This document shows positions 25,684 through 35,886 of a DNA stretch of 64,000 bases, in pieces. Position 1 is the stretch's first letter, and every line of letters begins with the position of its first letter. The position numbers were made by a program, and so were the translations under genes. Source of the stretch: Oscillatoriales cyanobacterium. Lineage in GTDB: Bacteria; Cyanobacteriota; Cyanobacteriia; Cyanobacteriales; Laspinemataceae. The stretch spans positions 51,215 to 115,214 of the forward strand of contig JAABRM010000019.1 in assembly GCA_011390955.1 (NCBI GenBank), given 5' to 3'. Under the pieces are notes generated by a model. It saw only the letters and a program-made list of their open reading frames with translations, did not search any database and was not told the DNA's origin.

Positions 25684-27120
25684 TTATTGCTTTTTCCATA
25701 CATAAACACACTTTCTTAAAGGGTCGCGGCCATGATTTCCCATCTGTTGACTACTGTTGCCTTTATCACTGGGTAAAACCAGAATATTCTCTACAATAAA
25801 GCCTAATTTTTCAGCCAAGGCGGAAAGAATCATGTCCACGGAAATACTTGCCCCAGCGTAACGTACATTGTCATTAACCATCAATAAAAGCGCTCCTGGT
25901 TTAAGTAAACGAGAGCATTCTTGGATGACACAAGCCATTTCATAGAAATATCCTTTGACCATTCTGGGGATATTTTTGTTATTTAATAAACCTTCTATTT
26001 TTTGGTTATCTAAATATTTTAAAATGGCTTGCAATAGAGATTGACTATCTGCCAGATTTACAGCCAATTCCCAGTTTGAATTAATAGCTAACAAATTTTT
26101 AGGACGATTTTCAACCGTACAACTTAACATTTGCTGACGAAACTCAATTAATCCCTTTTCTGAAACCCCCAATAAAGCCAGTTCTAAGGCATAAGTACGA
26201 GTGTAATCATATCGATTACAATAGGGGGGAGAGGTCATAATAGCATCATAGCTGGCATCAGGTAAACTGGGCATTAATTCCAAACAAGATCCTTTGTACA
26301 AATTAATCAGACCTTGCGGCTTTTGGGTGGGAAAAAGCTCTATTTGCTCTATGTTTGGTTCTAAATCATTGATGATTTCATTGATTTTCTGACTGATGGC
26401 AATCTCGAAGGTTAAAATTTCACCTTTGTTAAAAGGTTTTTTCCCCGAACCCCGACCAGAACGATAATCCCACCGCAGATATTGCCCATCTTTTCGGGTA
26501 TAACTTACGGATTCCAAGATACAAAGTAAAGCAAACATTAAAACTGCTTTTACTCTGGGATTTTCGCGATCGCACCGGGCGATATATTCCTCAATGGCTG
26601 TTTTAGTTTCTAGGGAATAAGCCCCCTGAGTAATTCTAAATTCTGGCAGACTTGCTTGATGTTCAAAATTTTTCCATAAGGGCAATTTAACCCAGTCTTT
26701 TAAACGGGCAATATCATCGGAGGTAAATTCAGAATTAAAAATTTTTCTCGTCTCAATTATGGTTTGACCAATGGGCAATAATTCAATGCCATCACCATCA
26801 AGACCCAGATCCCTGGCAGCAAATAAAGCCGTCCCGCTGCCTGCAAAGGGATCTAAAATCTTCCCTTGGGAAATCTCATATTTCTGGAATAAAAACTCCA
26901 CCAAAGAAGCGGAAAACGCCTCTTTATACTTATACCACCGATACATTGGTTTGGTTTTATTTGCCTGAAAGCTGACTAAAAGTCTAGTCAGGGAGGATTG
27001 GACTAAAAATTTAGTTTTAAAGTGGTCATATAATTGCTTGTCAAGGATATCAATTTCCCTGAGATTTTCTGTTTCTGCTTGAGGGATGATATTAGAGATG
27101 CTTGACAGACCGATCGCCAT
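25684..27120 (-). CDS. DNA methyltransferase of the AvaI/BsoBI-like system (SPPY amino-methyltransferase)
   Basis: A 478-residue methyltransferase that should protect host CYCGRG sites. The SAM-binding motif is DPFAGSGT (90-97) and the catalytic motif is TSPPY (296-300), giving the order I-then-IV with ~200 residues of likely target recognition between. SPPY fits N4-cytosine (or N6-adenine) amino-methylation rather than C5. The gene is transcribed before the nuclease gene, the usual safe order. AGGA lies a few bases upstream of the ATG. Exact base methylated is inference. Confidence 0.9.
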   Translation of the reverse strand: MAIGLSSISNIIPQAETENLREIDILDKQLYDHFKTKFLVQSSLTRLLVSFQANKTKPMYRWYKYKEAFSASLVEFLFQKYEISQGKILDPFAGSGTALFAARDLGLDGDGIELLPIGQTIIETRKIFNSEFTSDDIARLKDWVKLPLWKNFEHQASLPEFRITQGAYSLETKTAIEEYIARCDRENPRVKAVLMFALLCILESVSYTRKDGQYLRWDYRSGRGSGKKPFNKGEILTFEIAISQKINEIINDLEPNIEQIELFPTQKPQGLINLYKGSCLELMPSLPDASYDAIMTSPPYCNRYDYTRTYALELALLGVSEKGLIEFRQQMLSCTVENRPKNLLAINSNWELAVNLADSQSLLQAILKYLDNQKIEGLLNNKNIPRMVKGYFYEMACVIQECSRLLKPGALLLMVNDNVRYAGASISVDMILSALAEKLGFIVENILVLPSDKGNSSQQMGNHGRDPLRKCVYVWKKQ

Positions 27121-27173
27121 TAAAAATCCTGCCTATAAAATTTTGTCTATATGATTAAGCCAAAAACTAAGCC

Positions 27174-27207
27174 AGAAACCGGGTTTCTGCACAGAAACCC
27201 GGTTTCT
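27174..27207. repeat. AAACCGGGTTTCT palindrome (copy 1)
   Basis: Perfect inverted repeat: 15-bp arms AGAAACCGGGTTTCT / AGAAACCCGGTTTCT around loop GCAC. It lies between typA and the methyltransferase gene, both minus strand, where it may form a hairpin at the 3' end of the typA transcript. Relatives at 45699 and 48193. Confidence 0.8.
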
Positions 27208-27243
27208 CCTGGGGTTGCCCCCATATTTTTTCCAGCGTTTTCT

Positions 27244-29037
27244 TTAGCGTTTCGCTAACTTCTTCGCATTCATCTTCCGCAGACGAATCGATTCCGGGGT
27301 CACTTCCAACAGTTCATCAGAACTGATATATTCTAACGCCCGTTCTAAACTCATATCAATCGGCGTTTGTAGCTGGACTAATTCATCCCCACCAGCCGAT
27401 CGCATATTGGTCAACTGCTTGCTTTTGCAGACATTCAAATCCAAATCTTGAGCGCGATTATGTTCGCCCACAATCATGCCTTTATACACCTTAGTACCGG
27501 GAGTAATAAAGAAAACACCGCGATCTTCAGCATTTTTCAGGGCATAGAAAGTAGCGGTTCCTTCTTCAAAAGCCACAATCACCCCATTGCGGCGGGTTTC
27601 CACATCCCCAGATAAAGGACGATAATCCAGGAAGCTATGGTTCATAATCCCTTCCCCACGGGTGATCCGCAGGAATTCACCCCGGAAACCGATTAATCCC
27701 CGTGCGGGAATGGCAAACTCTAGCTGCGTCCGAGCATTGGCACTAACGCGCATATCTTGCATTTCCCCTTTGCGCTGTCCCAGGCGTTCAATACAAGCAC
27801 CCACCGCCTCTTCGGGGACATCCAGGACCAAACATTCAAACGGTTCGCAAGGTTGACCGCCAATTTCCCGGTAAATCACCTGGGGCTGGGAAACTTGGAA
27901 TTCATAACCTTCCCGGCGCATGGTTTCAATCAAAATACCCAGGTGCAGTTCCCCACGACCGGACACTAATAATTTATCTGGGGTGTCCGCTTCTTCCACC
28001 CGGAGGGCAACGTTGGTTTCCAGTTCCCGCATTAGGCGATCGCGCAACTGACGGGAAGTAACAAAAGTGCCTTCCAGTCCGGCAAACGGGGAATCATTCA
28101 CCCAGAAAGTCATCTGTAAAGTAGGTTCATCCACCTTAATCAGTGGCAGGGCTTGGGGGTCATTGGGGCAAGTAATAGTTTCACCAATATTCGCATCGGC
28201 AAAACCCGCCACTGCCACCAAATTACCCGCTGAGGATTCCGCAATTTCCACGCGGCTTAACCCTTCAAAGCCCATCAATTTGGTAATTTTGGCCTTAACA
28301 ATTGACCCATCTTCTTTCACCAAAGCCGCTTGTTGCCCCGCTTTGATGGTGCCATTGTGAATCCGACCAATCACGATCCGACCGATATATTCGGAGTAAT
28401 CCAAAGTGGTCACTTGTAATTGCAGGGGTTTCGTAGGGTCGCCGACCGGGGCTGGGACATGGGCGAGGATTTCCTCAAATAGTGGCTGCATATCCACCCC
28501 TTCGTCTTCCAGGCTATTCTTGGCATATCCATCTAGACCGGAAGCAAATAAATAGGGGAATTCGCACTGATCGTCGTCGGCGCCGAGTTCCAAAAACAGG
28601 TCTAAAACCTTATCCACTGCCTCGTGAGGTTCAGCGCGAGGGCGGTCAATTTTGTTCACCACCACAATCGGGCGCAGTCCTTTTTCTAAGGCTTTTTTCA
28701 GCACAAACCGAGTTTGTGGCATCGGCCCTTCGTTAGCATCGACAATTAGCAAACAACCATCGACCATGCCGAGCACCCGTTCCACTTCACCGCCAAAGTC
28801 AGCGTGACCGGGGGTATCCACAATATTAATTAAAGTTTCTTTGTAGCGAACGGCGGTATTTTTGGAGAGAATCGTAATCCCCCGTTCCCGTTCCAGGGGG
28901 TTGGAGTCCATGACGCAATCAGGGACGTCTTCCCCTTCACGAAAAATACCAGATTGTTTGAGGAGGGCATCGACCAGAGTGGTTTTGCCGTGATCGACGT
29001 GGGCAATGATAGCTACGTTGCGAATGGGAAGACTCAT
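27244..29037 (-). CDS. typA: Translational GTPase TypA/BipA
   Basis: A 597-residue ribosome-associated GTPase that helps ribosome assembly and stress growth. G1 AHVDHGKT (12-19), G2 RGITI, G3 DTPGHAD (74-80), G4 NKID (128-131). EF-G-like domains II, III and V follow, and the C-terminal TypA-specific domain ends in [10 protein letters not shown]. Full length, no oddities. It is a core gene sitting inside the accessory island, so the island is not one contiguous foreign block. Confidence 0.96.
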   Translation of the reverse strand: MSLPIRNVAIIAHVDHGKTTLVDALLKQSGIFREGEDVPDCVMDSNPLERERGITILSKNTAVRYKETLINIVDTPGHADFGGEVERVLGMVDGCLLIVDANEGPMPQTRFVLKKALEKGLRPIVVVNKIDRPRAEPHEAVDKVLDLFLELGADDDQCEFPYLFASGLDGYAKNSLEDEGVDMQPLFEEILAHVPAPVGDPTKPLQLQVTTLDYSEYIGRIVIGRIHNGTIKAGQQAALVKEDGSIVKAKITKLMGFEGLSRVEIAESSAGNLVAVAGFADANIGETITCPNDPQALPLIKVDEPTLQMTFWVNDSPFAGLEGTFVTSRQLRDRLMRELETNVALRVEEADTPDKLLVSGRGELHLGILIETMRREGYEFQVSQPQVIYREIGGQPCEPFECLVLDVPEEAVGACIERLGQRKGEMQDMRVSANARTQLEFAIPARGLIGFRGEFLRITRGEGIMNHSFLDYRPLSGDVETRRNGVIVAFEEGTATFYALKNAEDRGVFFITPGTKVYKGMIVGEHNRAQDLDLNVCKSKQLTNMRSAGGDELVQLQTPIDMSLERALEYISSDELLEVTPESIRLRKMNAKKLAKR

Positions 29038-29250
29038 AAGTTGCGTCTAGGATAAACGTGATATTAGTTTGTATTCAGCAGAATTTATGAATAATTGTAA
29101 CAGATCGAATGGGTAATTTCACCAGATCAGTCCTGAGAAATCAGATTTTTTGGTTAAATTTCAGTTTTCTGTCTGGGGGCTGACTTGGTACTCAAGTGAG
29201 ACGGTTGACCAAGAAACCCTGTTGCTCAAAGATACCTTAGCTAGAATGAT

Positions 29251-29580
29251 ATGGCAGAAGCACAACCAAGAGATATTCAACTTTACATCACCGCTGCGGG
29301 AAAGATTCCTTTCTCCCGGTGGTTTGATTCTCTCCGAGACGAAAAAGCCAAAACTACGATCAATAAAAGACTCAACCGAGTTCGGTTGGGCAATTTAGGA
29401 GATTATCGATCCGTAGGAGAAGGCGTCTGTGAGTTAAAAATTGACTATGGCCCAGGATATCGCATTTATTTTGGTCAAGTCGGTACAACTATTATTTTGC
29501 TTTTATGCGGTGGAGATAAAAGCAGTCAAGAACAAGATATTTCCCTCGCGATAGAATACTGGAATGAATATCGGAGTTAA
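29251..29580 (+). CDS. RelE/HigB-like (Gp49/addiction killer) toxin
   Basis: A 109-residue protein of the putative addiction module killer family. It has the PFSRWFDSLRD element, a basic helix (TINKRLNRVRLGNLGDYRSV), the GVCELKIDYGPGYRIYFG strand pair and an LLLCGGDKSSQEQDI C-terminus. Family members are ribosome-dependent or free mRNA nucleases; RelE-fold basic and aromatic residues (Arg, Tyr in YGPGYRIYF) are present. Toxin-first gene order is normal for this family. The antitoxin ATG lies four bases after the stop. Confidence 0.9.
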   Translation: MAEAQPRDIQLYITAAGKIPFSRWFDSLRDEKAKTTINKRLNRVRLGNLGDYRSVGEGVCELKIDYGPGYRIYFGQVGTTIILLLCGGDKSSQEQDISLAIEYWNEYRS

Positions 29581-29584
29581 AACT

Positions 29585-30337
29585 ATGAATAAATCTGTAT
29601 CTTATGATGATTTTTTGATGGCAAAGTTAAAAGATCGCAACTATGCTGCTGGCTATGTGGAAACTCATTTAGAATTAGAAAACGACGAAGCACCCGACCC
29701 GGCACTATTGGCTTTAGCCCTCAAAGATGTTGCTCAAGCATTGGCAGGCGATCGCTTCACCCCAGAAGAAGTTAAACTTCACCTAGAAAAGCTGGATCGA
29801 TTGCTATCTAATGGTGGCAGTGAGGTGATTTATAATTTAGCTGAATGGCTGCAATTTTTGGGATTAAAATTAACCGTTAAATCCGATAATAATCGGGATA
29901 AAAAACATTATTCTGTTATTGCCGATGAAGAATTAGTCTTGAGTAAAAAAAGAGACGAGACAATGCCAATTAGCGATCGCTACCAAGACTCTTTGATTGC
30001 GCGTTTAAAAAACCCCAATTATGCGGCGGGTTATCTGGATGCTTGTTTGGCAGAAAATGAGCCAGACGCCGAATTACTTCATCTGGTATTGAGTAACATT
30101 GCTCAAGCATTGGCAGGCGATCGCCTTACCCCAGAAGAAGTTAAAGTTCACTTAGAAAAGCTGGATCGATTGCTATCTAATGGGGGCAGTGAGGTGATTT
30201 ATAATTTAGCTGAATGGCTGCATTTTTTGGGATTAAAATTAACCGTTAAAGTCGATAATGAACCGGAGAAAATAGATTCCCCGGTTACTGACAATGTAGT
30301 TAATGAAAATGTCGCCGAAGCATTGGTCAAAACTTAG
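29585..30337 (+). CDS. Tandem double antitoxin (two antidote domains fused)
   Basis: A 250-residue protein made of two homologous halves, residues ~6-99 and ~132-222, joined by a charged ~30-residue linker. Each half resembles the addiction-module antidote family: NYAAGY start, EEVKxHLEKLDRLLSNGGSEV, then LGLKLTV. The usual antidote has one such unit. The C-terminal parts (51-99 and 174-222) differ at only three of 49 residues, while the N-terminal parts are much more diverged. The start is at 29585, with GGAG 9 bases upstream inside the toxin 3' end, giving tight coupling. The HTH looks degenerate compared with family norm. Confidence 0.82.
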   Translation: MNKSVSYDDFLMAKLKDRNYAAGYVETHLELENDEAPDPALLALALKDVAQALAGDRFTPEEVKLHLEKLDRLLSNGGSEVIYNLAEWLQFLGLKLTVKSDNNRDKKHYSVIADEELVLSKKRDETMPISDRYQDSLIARLKNPNYAAGYLDACLAENEPDAELLHLVLSNIAQALAGDRLTPEEVKVHLEKLDRLLSNGGSEVIYNLAEWLHFLGLKLTVKVDNEPEKIDSPVTDNVVNENVAEALVKT

Positions 30338-30357
30338 TCTATAAATCCCTTAAATAA

Positions 30358-30450
30358 TAGACAAGATTAAAAAATTATAAAAAGCCCCCCTTTTTAAGGG
30401 GGGTTGGGGGGATCGATCGCTTATTTTGCCAGATATTTTGCCAGAATTGT

Positions 30451-30453
<3 letters not shown>
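30358..30453. mobile_element. MITE-like element, copy 1 (96 bp)
   Basis: Right end GCCAGAATTGTCTA (30440-30453) is identical to the right end of the copy at 54800-54813. The left end starts TAGACAA and is degraded. The core is AAGCCCCCCTTTTTAAGGGG (30382-30401) with a further GGTTGGGGGGATCGATC, the same as at 54753-54788. The last three bases of the right end (CTA) are the stop codon of the minus-strand tocopherol cyclase gene. The core hairpin may act as a terminator. No transposase is encoded. Confidence 0.78.
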
Positions 30454-31647
<1,194 letters not shown>

Positions 31648-33003
31648 TCATGCTTCATCCTCAAGTTCAAAGAGTTGATTAAAAATATCAACAATAATCT
31701 CAGAAGCTTTGTCGATTTCTGCGGATTCAATTAGCCCAATTTCTGGATCCATGATAGAACGGGCGTTACCTTCTGCCAACATATATGCATCCAATCGATT
31801 AGAATCAAGCCACAAAAAGCGATCGACCACCTGAGAAATTTTTTCGGCTTTTTCCGCACCTAATTTGTGAGCATATAGCAGATTATTAAACGATGAGAGA
31901 ATATACGGACTATGAGTTGTTAAGACTACTTGATTATCGGTTTGATTTGCCAACAAAGCAATCAGATCGATGATTTGTTTTTGGGCAACCGGAAAAAGAT
32001 GGGCTTCCGGTTCTTCAATTACCAGAAAAACCTGCCGTTGATTCAAAATTAATAGCAGAATTAATAGCAAAATCCACACTACTTCTTGTTGTCCTGGTGA
32101 GGCAAAATTAATTAAAGTGCTTTGACCATTGCCAAAGTCAATCCGTTCCATGCCATTCTGGTAACGGTAAGCCCCTTTGAGAATTGAGTTGACGATATTT
32201 TCAGCCAGTTGAATTACCCGCTGCTTTTCCGCATTCCCAGAATTAGCGATCGCTGCTGCCATTAAATCAGTAAAATTTTGATTAAAAATCGGTTTAGCAT
32301 TATCAATTCTCTGAATAAAGCTTTGCATCAAATAGTCTAATTTGATCGATTTATCGGCTTGTAAATCATCACCAGAGGTGAAATCATCTCCCATATCAAT
32401 GTTGTAACGCTGCTGGGATAAAATCGTAATCAGACTACGACCAGCGGGGAGAAATAACAAGTCTCTTTCATCATTAAAAAGCAGGGTTAATTCATTAGTA
32501 ATCCGTTCAAATAGAGCGTTTTCTTGTGCTTTAATTGCACTGATTTCTCTAGAAGAAAAGAAGGACTGATGTTTTAATTGTTCGTGTAATTGCTGAGAGT
32601 TATGCACCAATTCGCGAAACTTTTTGCGAAAATAATCGTCAAAAATGATATCTATGTAACGGCCATTCGCAGCCGTTTTGACAATCATTTTCATGCCATT
32701 TCCGTATTGATATGTTAGCTGCATATCGGGAAACTGTAAGACCGAGCCATAAATTTTGAGGAATTTTTGCTTGGCCCGTTTGACAAAATTTGTCTTTGTC
32801 ACCGAATGTTCAAAATTTTGCTGATTGTAGCACTGATACAGGTAGCTGGTTAAATCATCTCTTAAAGATTTAAAGAAAAAAATGGCTTTACTCACTGTGC
32901 TTTTGCCACTGGCTTGGGAGCCAATAAAAATGAGTAAATCCTTGACTTCAATTTCTATATGAGAAATCGGCCCAAATTGGTGAATTGATAACTTTTGAGA
33001 CAT
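31648..33003 (-). CDS. OLD/RecF-like AAA ATPase
   Basis: A 451-residue ABC-type ATPase of the kind grouped as AAA_15/AAA_21. Walker A is GSQASGKST (28-36), preceded by a FGPISHIEIEVKDLLIFIG strand typical of SMC/RecF/OLD heads. A long helical middle follows. Walker B is VFLVIEEPEAHLFP near residue 330, and LTTHSPYILSSF follows. No TOPRIM or HNH domain is fused and no nuclease gene adjoins it. Such ATPases are sensor subunits of several defence systems (for example Septu PtuA or PARIS AriA), but here the effector is not seen. Also compatible with a housekeeping role. Confidence 0.82.
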   Translation of the reverse strand: MSQKLSIHQFGPISHIEIEVKDLLIFIGSQASGKSTVSKAIFFFKSLRDDLTSYLYQCYNQQNFEHSVTKTNFVKRAKQKFLKIYGSVLQFPDMQLTYQYGNGMKMIVKTAANGRYIDIIFDDYFRKKFRELVHNSQQLHEQLKHQSFFSSREISAIKAQENALFERITNELTLLFNDERDLLFLPAGRSLITILSQQRYNIDMGDDFTSGDDLQADKSIKLDYLMQSFIQRIDNAKPIFNQNFTDLMAAAIANSGNAEKQRVIQLAENIVNSILKGAYRYQNGMERIDFGNGQSTLINFASPGQQEVVWILLLILLLILNQRQVFLVIEEPEAHLFPVAQKQIIDLIALLANQTDNQVVLTTHSPYILSSFNNLLYAHKLGAEKAEKISQVVDRFLWLDSNRLDAYMLAEGNARSIMDPEIGLIESAEIDKASEIIVDIFNQLFELEDEA

Positions 33004-33458
33004 AATATAATTTGATTTTATTGAAAGTTCCCTGCCGGATTTAGGTAAATGTCAGATTTGCCTAAAATCGATCTAAGGCAGCCCCAGTAAATCTTGGCAA
33101 GGACGCGCAAAATCCCCATGTGCGGTCTAATTTTACCGAATATTTTATACCCTGTCAAAGATATATAGATGATTCACTTAATTAGTTATCGGTTATTAGT
33201 TGTTGGTTACTGGTTATTCGTTATCGGTTATTAGTTATTAGTTATGGCGGACTGGGATGGGCGATATAATTATCAAAGACTTGAGGAATTCTTGGTGAAT
33301 ATTTTGATAAATTTTTGATAAATATTTAGGGATTAGGGAAAAATTGCCGGAAACTAGGCAGATACCCCTGTAATTCTATCATAACCTGGGCTGGAACCGG
33401 GGCAGACACTCGTTTTATCTAGGGATAGCGTTAAATCTGCCGTTGATAGGAGATAATT
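33004..33458. other. Intergenic, divergent; GTTATTAG-type short repeats
   Basis: This divergent gap lies between the OLD-like and AAA ATPase genes. From 33181 to 33245 it is made of GTTATCGGTTATTAGTT/TGTTGGTTACTGG-type repeats of the same style as 2200-2275. The rest is AT-rich with no ORF. A GGAG ribosome site at 33449-33452 serves the gene at 33459. Confidence 0.5.
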
Positions 33459-34817
33459 ATGATGAAAAGCTTAAATTTACAACAATTTTTTCAGGCGACC
33501 AACCCCGCAAAAACCTTATTTGTGGATAATATTGAACAAGACCAAAAGTATTATATTGATTTTTCCTCTGTGCGCGGCGGTCAGATTATTGATGAGTTGA
33601 AGGATAATATTGCTTTATGGTCGCCGGATGAAGCCACTTGCCAATTGTTTACGGGTCATATCGGTTGCGGTAAATCCACGGAGTTGTTGCGGTTAAAAGA
33701 ACAGTTGGAAGCGGAGGATTTTCATGTGGTATATTTTGAGTCCTCTCAAGATTTGGAAATGGGAGATGTGGATGTGGGCGATATTTTATTGGCGATCGCC
33801 TGTCGCATTACCAAAAGTCTCGATCGCTTGCAACTGGACAAATCTAAGAAAATGCAAAGTCTCCTCCAAGGGGCAGCAAAACTGTTGCAAACTGAAGTTG
33901 AAATTTCTGGAGAATGGATCACCCCAGTGGGTAAAATTAGTGCCAGTACGAACGGGCAAGTTTCTTTGGATATGGGAATTGCTCAGATTTCTGCCAAAGC
34001 GAAAGCATCTCCCGAATCTCGCAGTAAATTAAGAGACTATTTAGAACCGCGCACCAATAGTATTTTAGAAGCAATTAACAGTGAACTAATCGAACCAGCG
34101 ATCGCTAAATTAAAGCAGCATGGGAAGCGAGGATTAGTCGTAATTGTGGATAGCTTAGATAAACTACACAATTCTCGCAAACAGGGTCAAAGTCCGCAGC
34201 ATGAATATTTGTTTGTGCAACGGGGAGAACAACTGCGAAGCCTTCATTGTCATTTGATTTATACCATGCCTTTGGGCTTGCGATTTAGCAATCATTTTGC
34301 CACTCTGACCCAACGGTTTATCAACGAGCCAAAAGTGTTGCCAATGGTGCCAGTTACTAAGCGGAATCGCACCGAATGTGTAGAGGGAATGTCCCTACTA
34401 AAAGAAATGATTTTAGCCCGGGCTTTTCCTAACTTAGATCGAGCCGAACGTATCGATAAAATACCCGAAATTTTTGACAGTAAGGAAACCCTAGACCGTC
34501 TCTGTAAAATTAGCGGGGGTCACGTGCGGAACATATTACGTCTGTTAAATGATTCGTTGAAAAAGCAACGGGGACTGCCCATTAGTCGAAACACCCTAGA
34601 AAGTGTGATGCAAGGTTATCGCAATGGCTTAGTTTTAGCCGTAGACGATCGCGAATGGGTTTTATTGCGTCAAGTTGCCCAACACCAAAAAGTTAGCGGT
34701 GATGATGGATATGAAACCCTGATTAGAAGTTTATTTGTTTATGAATATTGCGATGACCAAGGTCCTTGGTTTGAAGTCAATCCGCTATTAGCAGAAGCCA
34801 AAGAATTGCAGGCATAA
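33459..34817 (+). CDS. Cyanobacterial AAA/STAND-like ATPase (candidate first gene of a two-gene system)
   Basis: A 452-residue P-loop ATPase with Walker A GHIGCGKST (66-74) and Walker B GLVVIVDSLDKL (~223-234). A helical C-terminal region carries ISGGHVRNILRLLNDS (sensor-2-like) and a winged-helix-like end. The N-terminal ~55 residues (LNLQQFFQATNPAKTLFVDN) belong to a family I recall in cyanobacteria next to large TPR/STAND genes. No effector domain. The start has GGAG at 33449. The STAND gene at 35887 lies downstream on the same strand, separated by the HepT/MntA pair on the opposite strand. Function unknown. Confidence 0.75.
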   Translation: MMKSLNLQQFFQATNPAKTLFVDNIEQDQKYYIDFSSVRGGQIIDELKDNIALWSPDEATCQLFTGHIGCGKSTELLRLKEQLEAEDFHVVYFESSQDLEMGDVDVGDILLAIACRITKSLDRLQLDKSKKMQSLLQGAAKLLQTEVEISGEWITPVGKISASTNGQVSLDMGIAQISAKAKASPESRSKLRDYLEPRTNSILEAINSELIEPAIAKLKQHGKRGLVVIVDSLDKLHNSRKQGQSPQHEYLFVQRGEQLRSLHCHLIYTMPLGLRFSNHFATLTQRFINEPKVLPMVPVTKRNRTECVEGMSLLKEMILARAFPNLDRAERIDKIPEIFDSKETLDRLCKISGGHVRNILRLLNDSLKKQRGLPISRNTLESVMQGYRNGLVLAVDDREWVLLRQVAQHQKVSGDDGYETLIRSLFVYEYCDDQGPWFEVNPLLAEAKELQA

Positions 34818-34980
34818 ATCATAGTATAATATGGGTAGGGTGCGTTAGCTCTATATTGGTGCATTCCGATTAAAATTTAGTTAACTTGTTTTGATACCCA
34901 AATTGTCAGCAAAGACGCATTCTACCATATAAATGTGGGCGAACTTATTTTTTCTATCGGCGTAATGCCCCGTTTTATGG

Positions 34981-35316
34981 CTAGGTTTGAGGAGCAATTA
35001 TGACCAGCAAAGAAATAAGTTCAGGAATATCTTTTTGAATCACCTGCCAAACCACTTCTATATTAATCCCATCATAATCATGGACTAACTTATTCCGCAT
35101 TCCAATAATCTGCACATAAGGAATTTCCGGATGCAGTTCTCGAAATTCTGGAGAAATTCGTCGCATCGCTTCCCCTAAAACTGAAATCTGGTAAAGAACA
35201 GCCGCTTGAGTTTTTAAATCATTTTCAAAAGCTACTCGATCCATACCAGATGTAAACTCTAAAATTCGTTGAGCAAAAATCAATGCGTCTAAAAGTGAAA
35301 CTAGATCACGTTCCAT
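34981..35316 (-). CDS. hepT: HepT (DUF86/HEPN) toxin
   Basis: A 111-residue HEPN ribonuclease. The catalytic R-x4-H-x-Y motif is intact: Arg74, His79 and Tyr81 (MRNKLVHDYDGI). In this family the MntA partner adds AMP to the Tyr and silences the toxin. I place the start at 35316 (MERDLVSLLDALIF), where it overlaps the antitoxin gene by 11 bp; the longer reading from 35376 adds residues inside that gene. The pair is transcribed from the minus strand, opposite to the flanking ATPase genes. Confidence 0.9.
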   Translation of the reverse strand: MERDLVSLLDALIFAQRILEFTSGMDRVAFENDLKTQAAVLYQISVLGEAMRRISPEFRELHPEIPYVQIIGMRNKLVHDYDGINIEVVWQVIQKDIPELISLLVIIAPQT

Positions 35317-35662
35317 AAATAACCTCAGCAGTATCCAAAATGTTTTTTCGTCTGATCCAGTTATGGCTTTTCTCAATACTGTTCTTAAACACTAAATCGA
35401 TGGGTCTTCCTACTAGGTTGGTTAACTGTTCTTCTATCTCGTAGAGTTCAAATAGTCCAATTTTTATATCTGGAGAAAATTTTACTAAAAAATCAACATC
35501 GCTGTCTGGTCTGAAGTCATCTCGTAATACTGAACCAAATACTGCTAATTCGGTAATTTTCCAGCGTTGACAAAACTCCTGGAGTTGCTCAAAAGAACAG
35601 CCGATTCTTTGAAGAATTAAATAATTTATCGCTGGAGTATCGAGAGATTTTGAATTTCTCAT
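35306..35662 (-). CDS. mntA: MntA-type nucleotidyltransferase antitoxin
   Basis: A 118-residue minimal nucleotidyltransferase with the G-S-x10-D-x-D signature: Gly43-Ser44 (FGSVLRDDF) and Asp55/Asp57 (SDVDFLV). The third acidic position is in RPIDLVFKN. It is expected to AMPylate Tyr81 of the HepT toxin. The start ATG at 35662 is preferred to a TTG two codons earlier. Antitoxin-first order, 11-bp overlap with hepT. Confidence 0.9.
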   Translation of the reverse strand: MRNSKSLDTPAINYLILQRIGCSFEQLQEFCQRWKITELAVFGSVLRDDFRPDSDVDFLVKFSPDIKIGLFELYEIEEQLTNLVGRPIDLVFKNSIEKSHNWIRRKNILDTAEVIYGT

Positions 35663-35886
35663 AGTCAAAAAAATAATTAACGTAATGGATGATTATATGT
35701 TAATATAAAATTATGCTTGATTTTAGGATAAATTTTTTCTATTATACACATCACCCATAACAAATCTTAACATAAGCAGCCTTCAATGGTTGACACAGCC
35801 CACCCTAGTAATTTTATCCAAATTTACAAATTTGCGACAAAGACAATATATCAACATATCAAGAAATATATCATGGAGTTAAAATA

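Noticed and set aside
28482..28736. Plus-strand ORFs inside typA, gyrA, ppsA and other large genes
   Set aside because: Antisense or frame shadows of confident genes.
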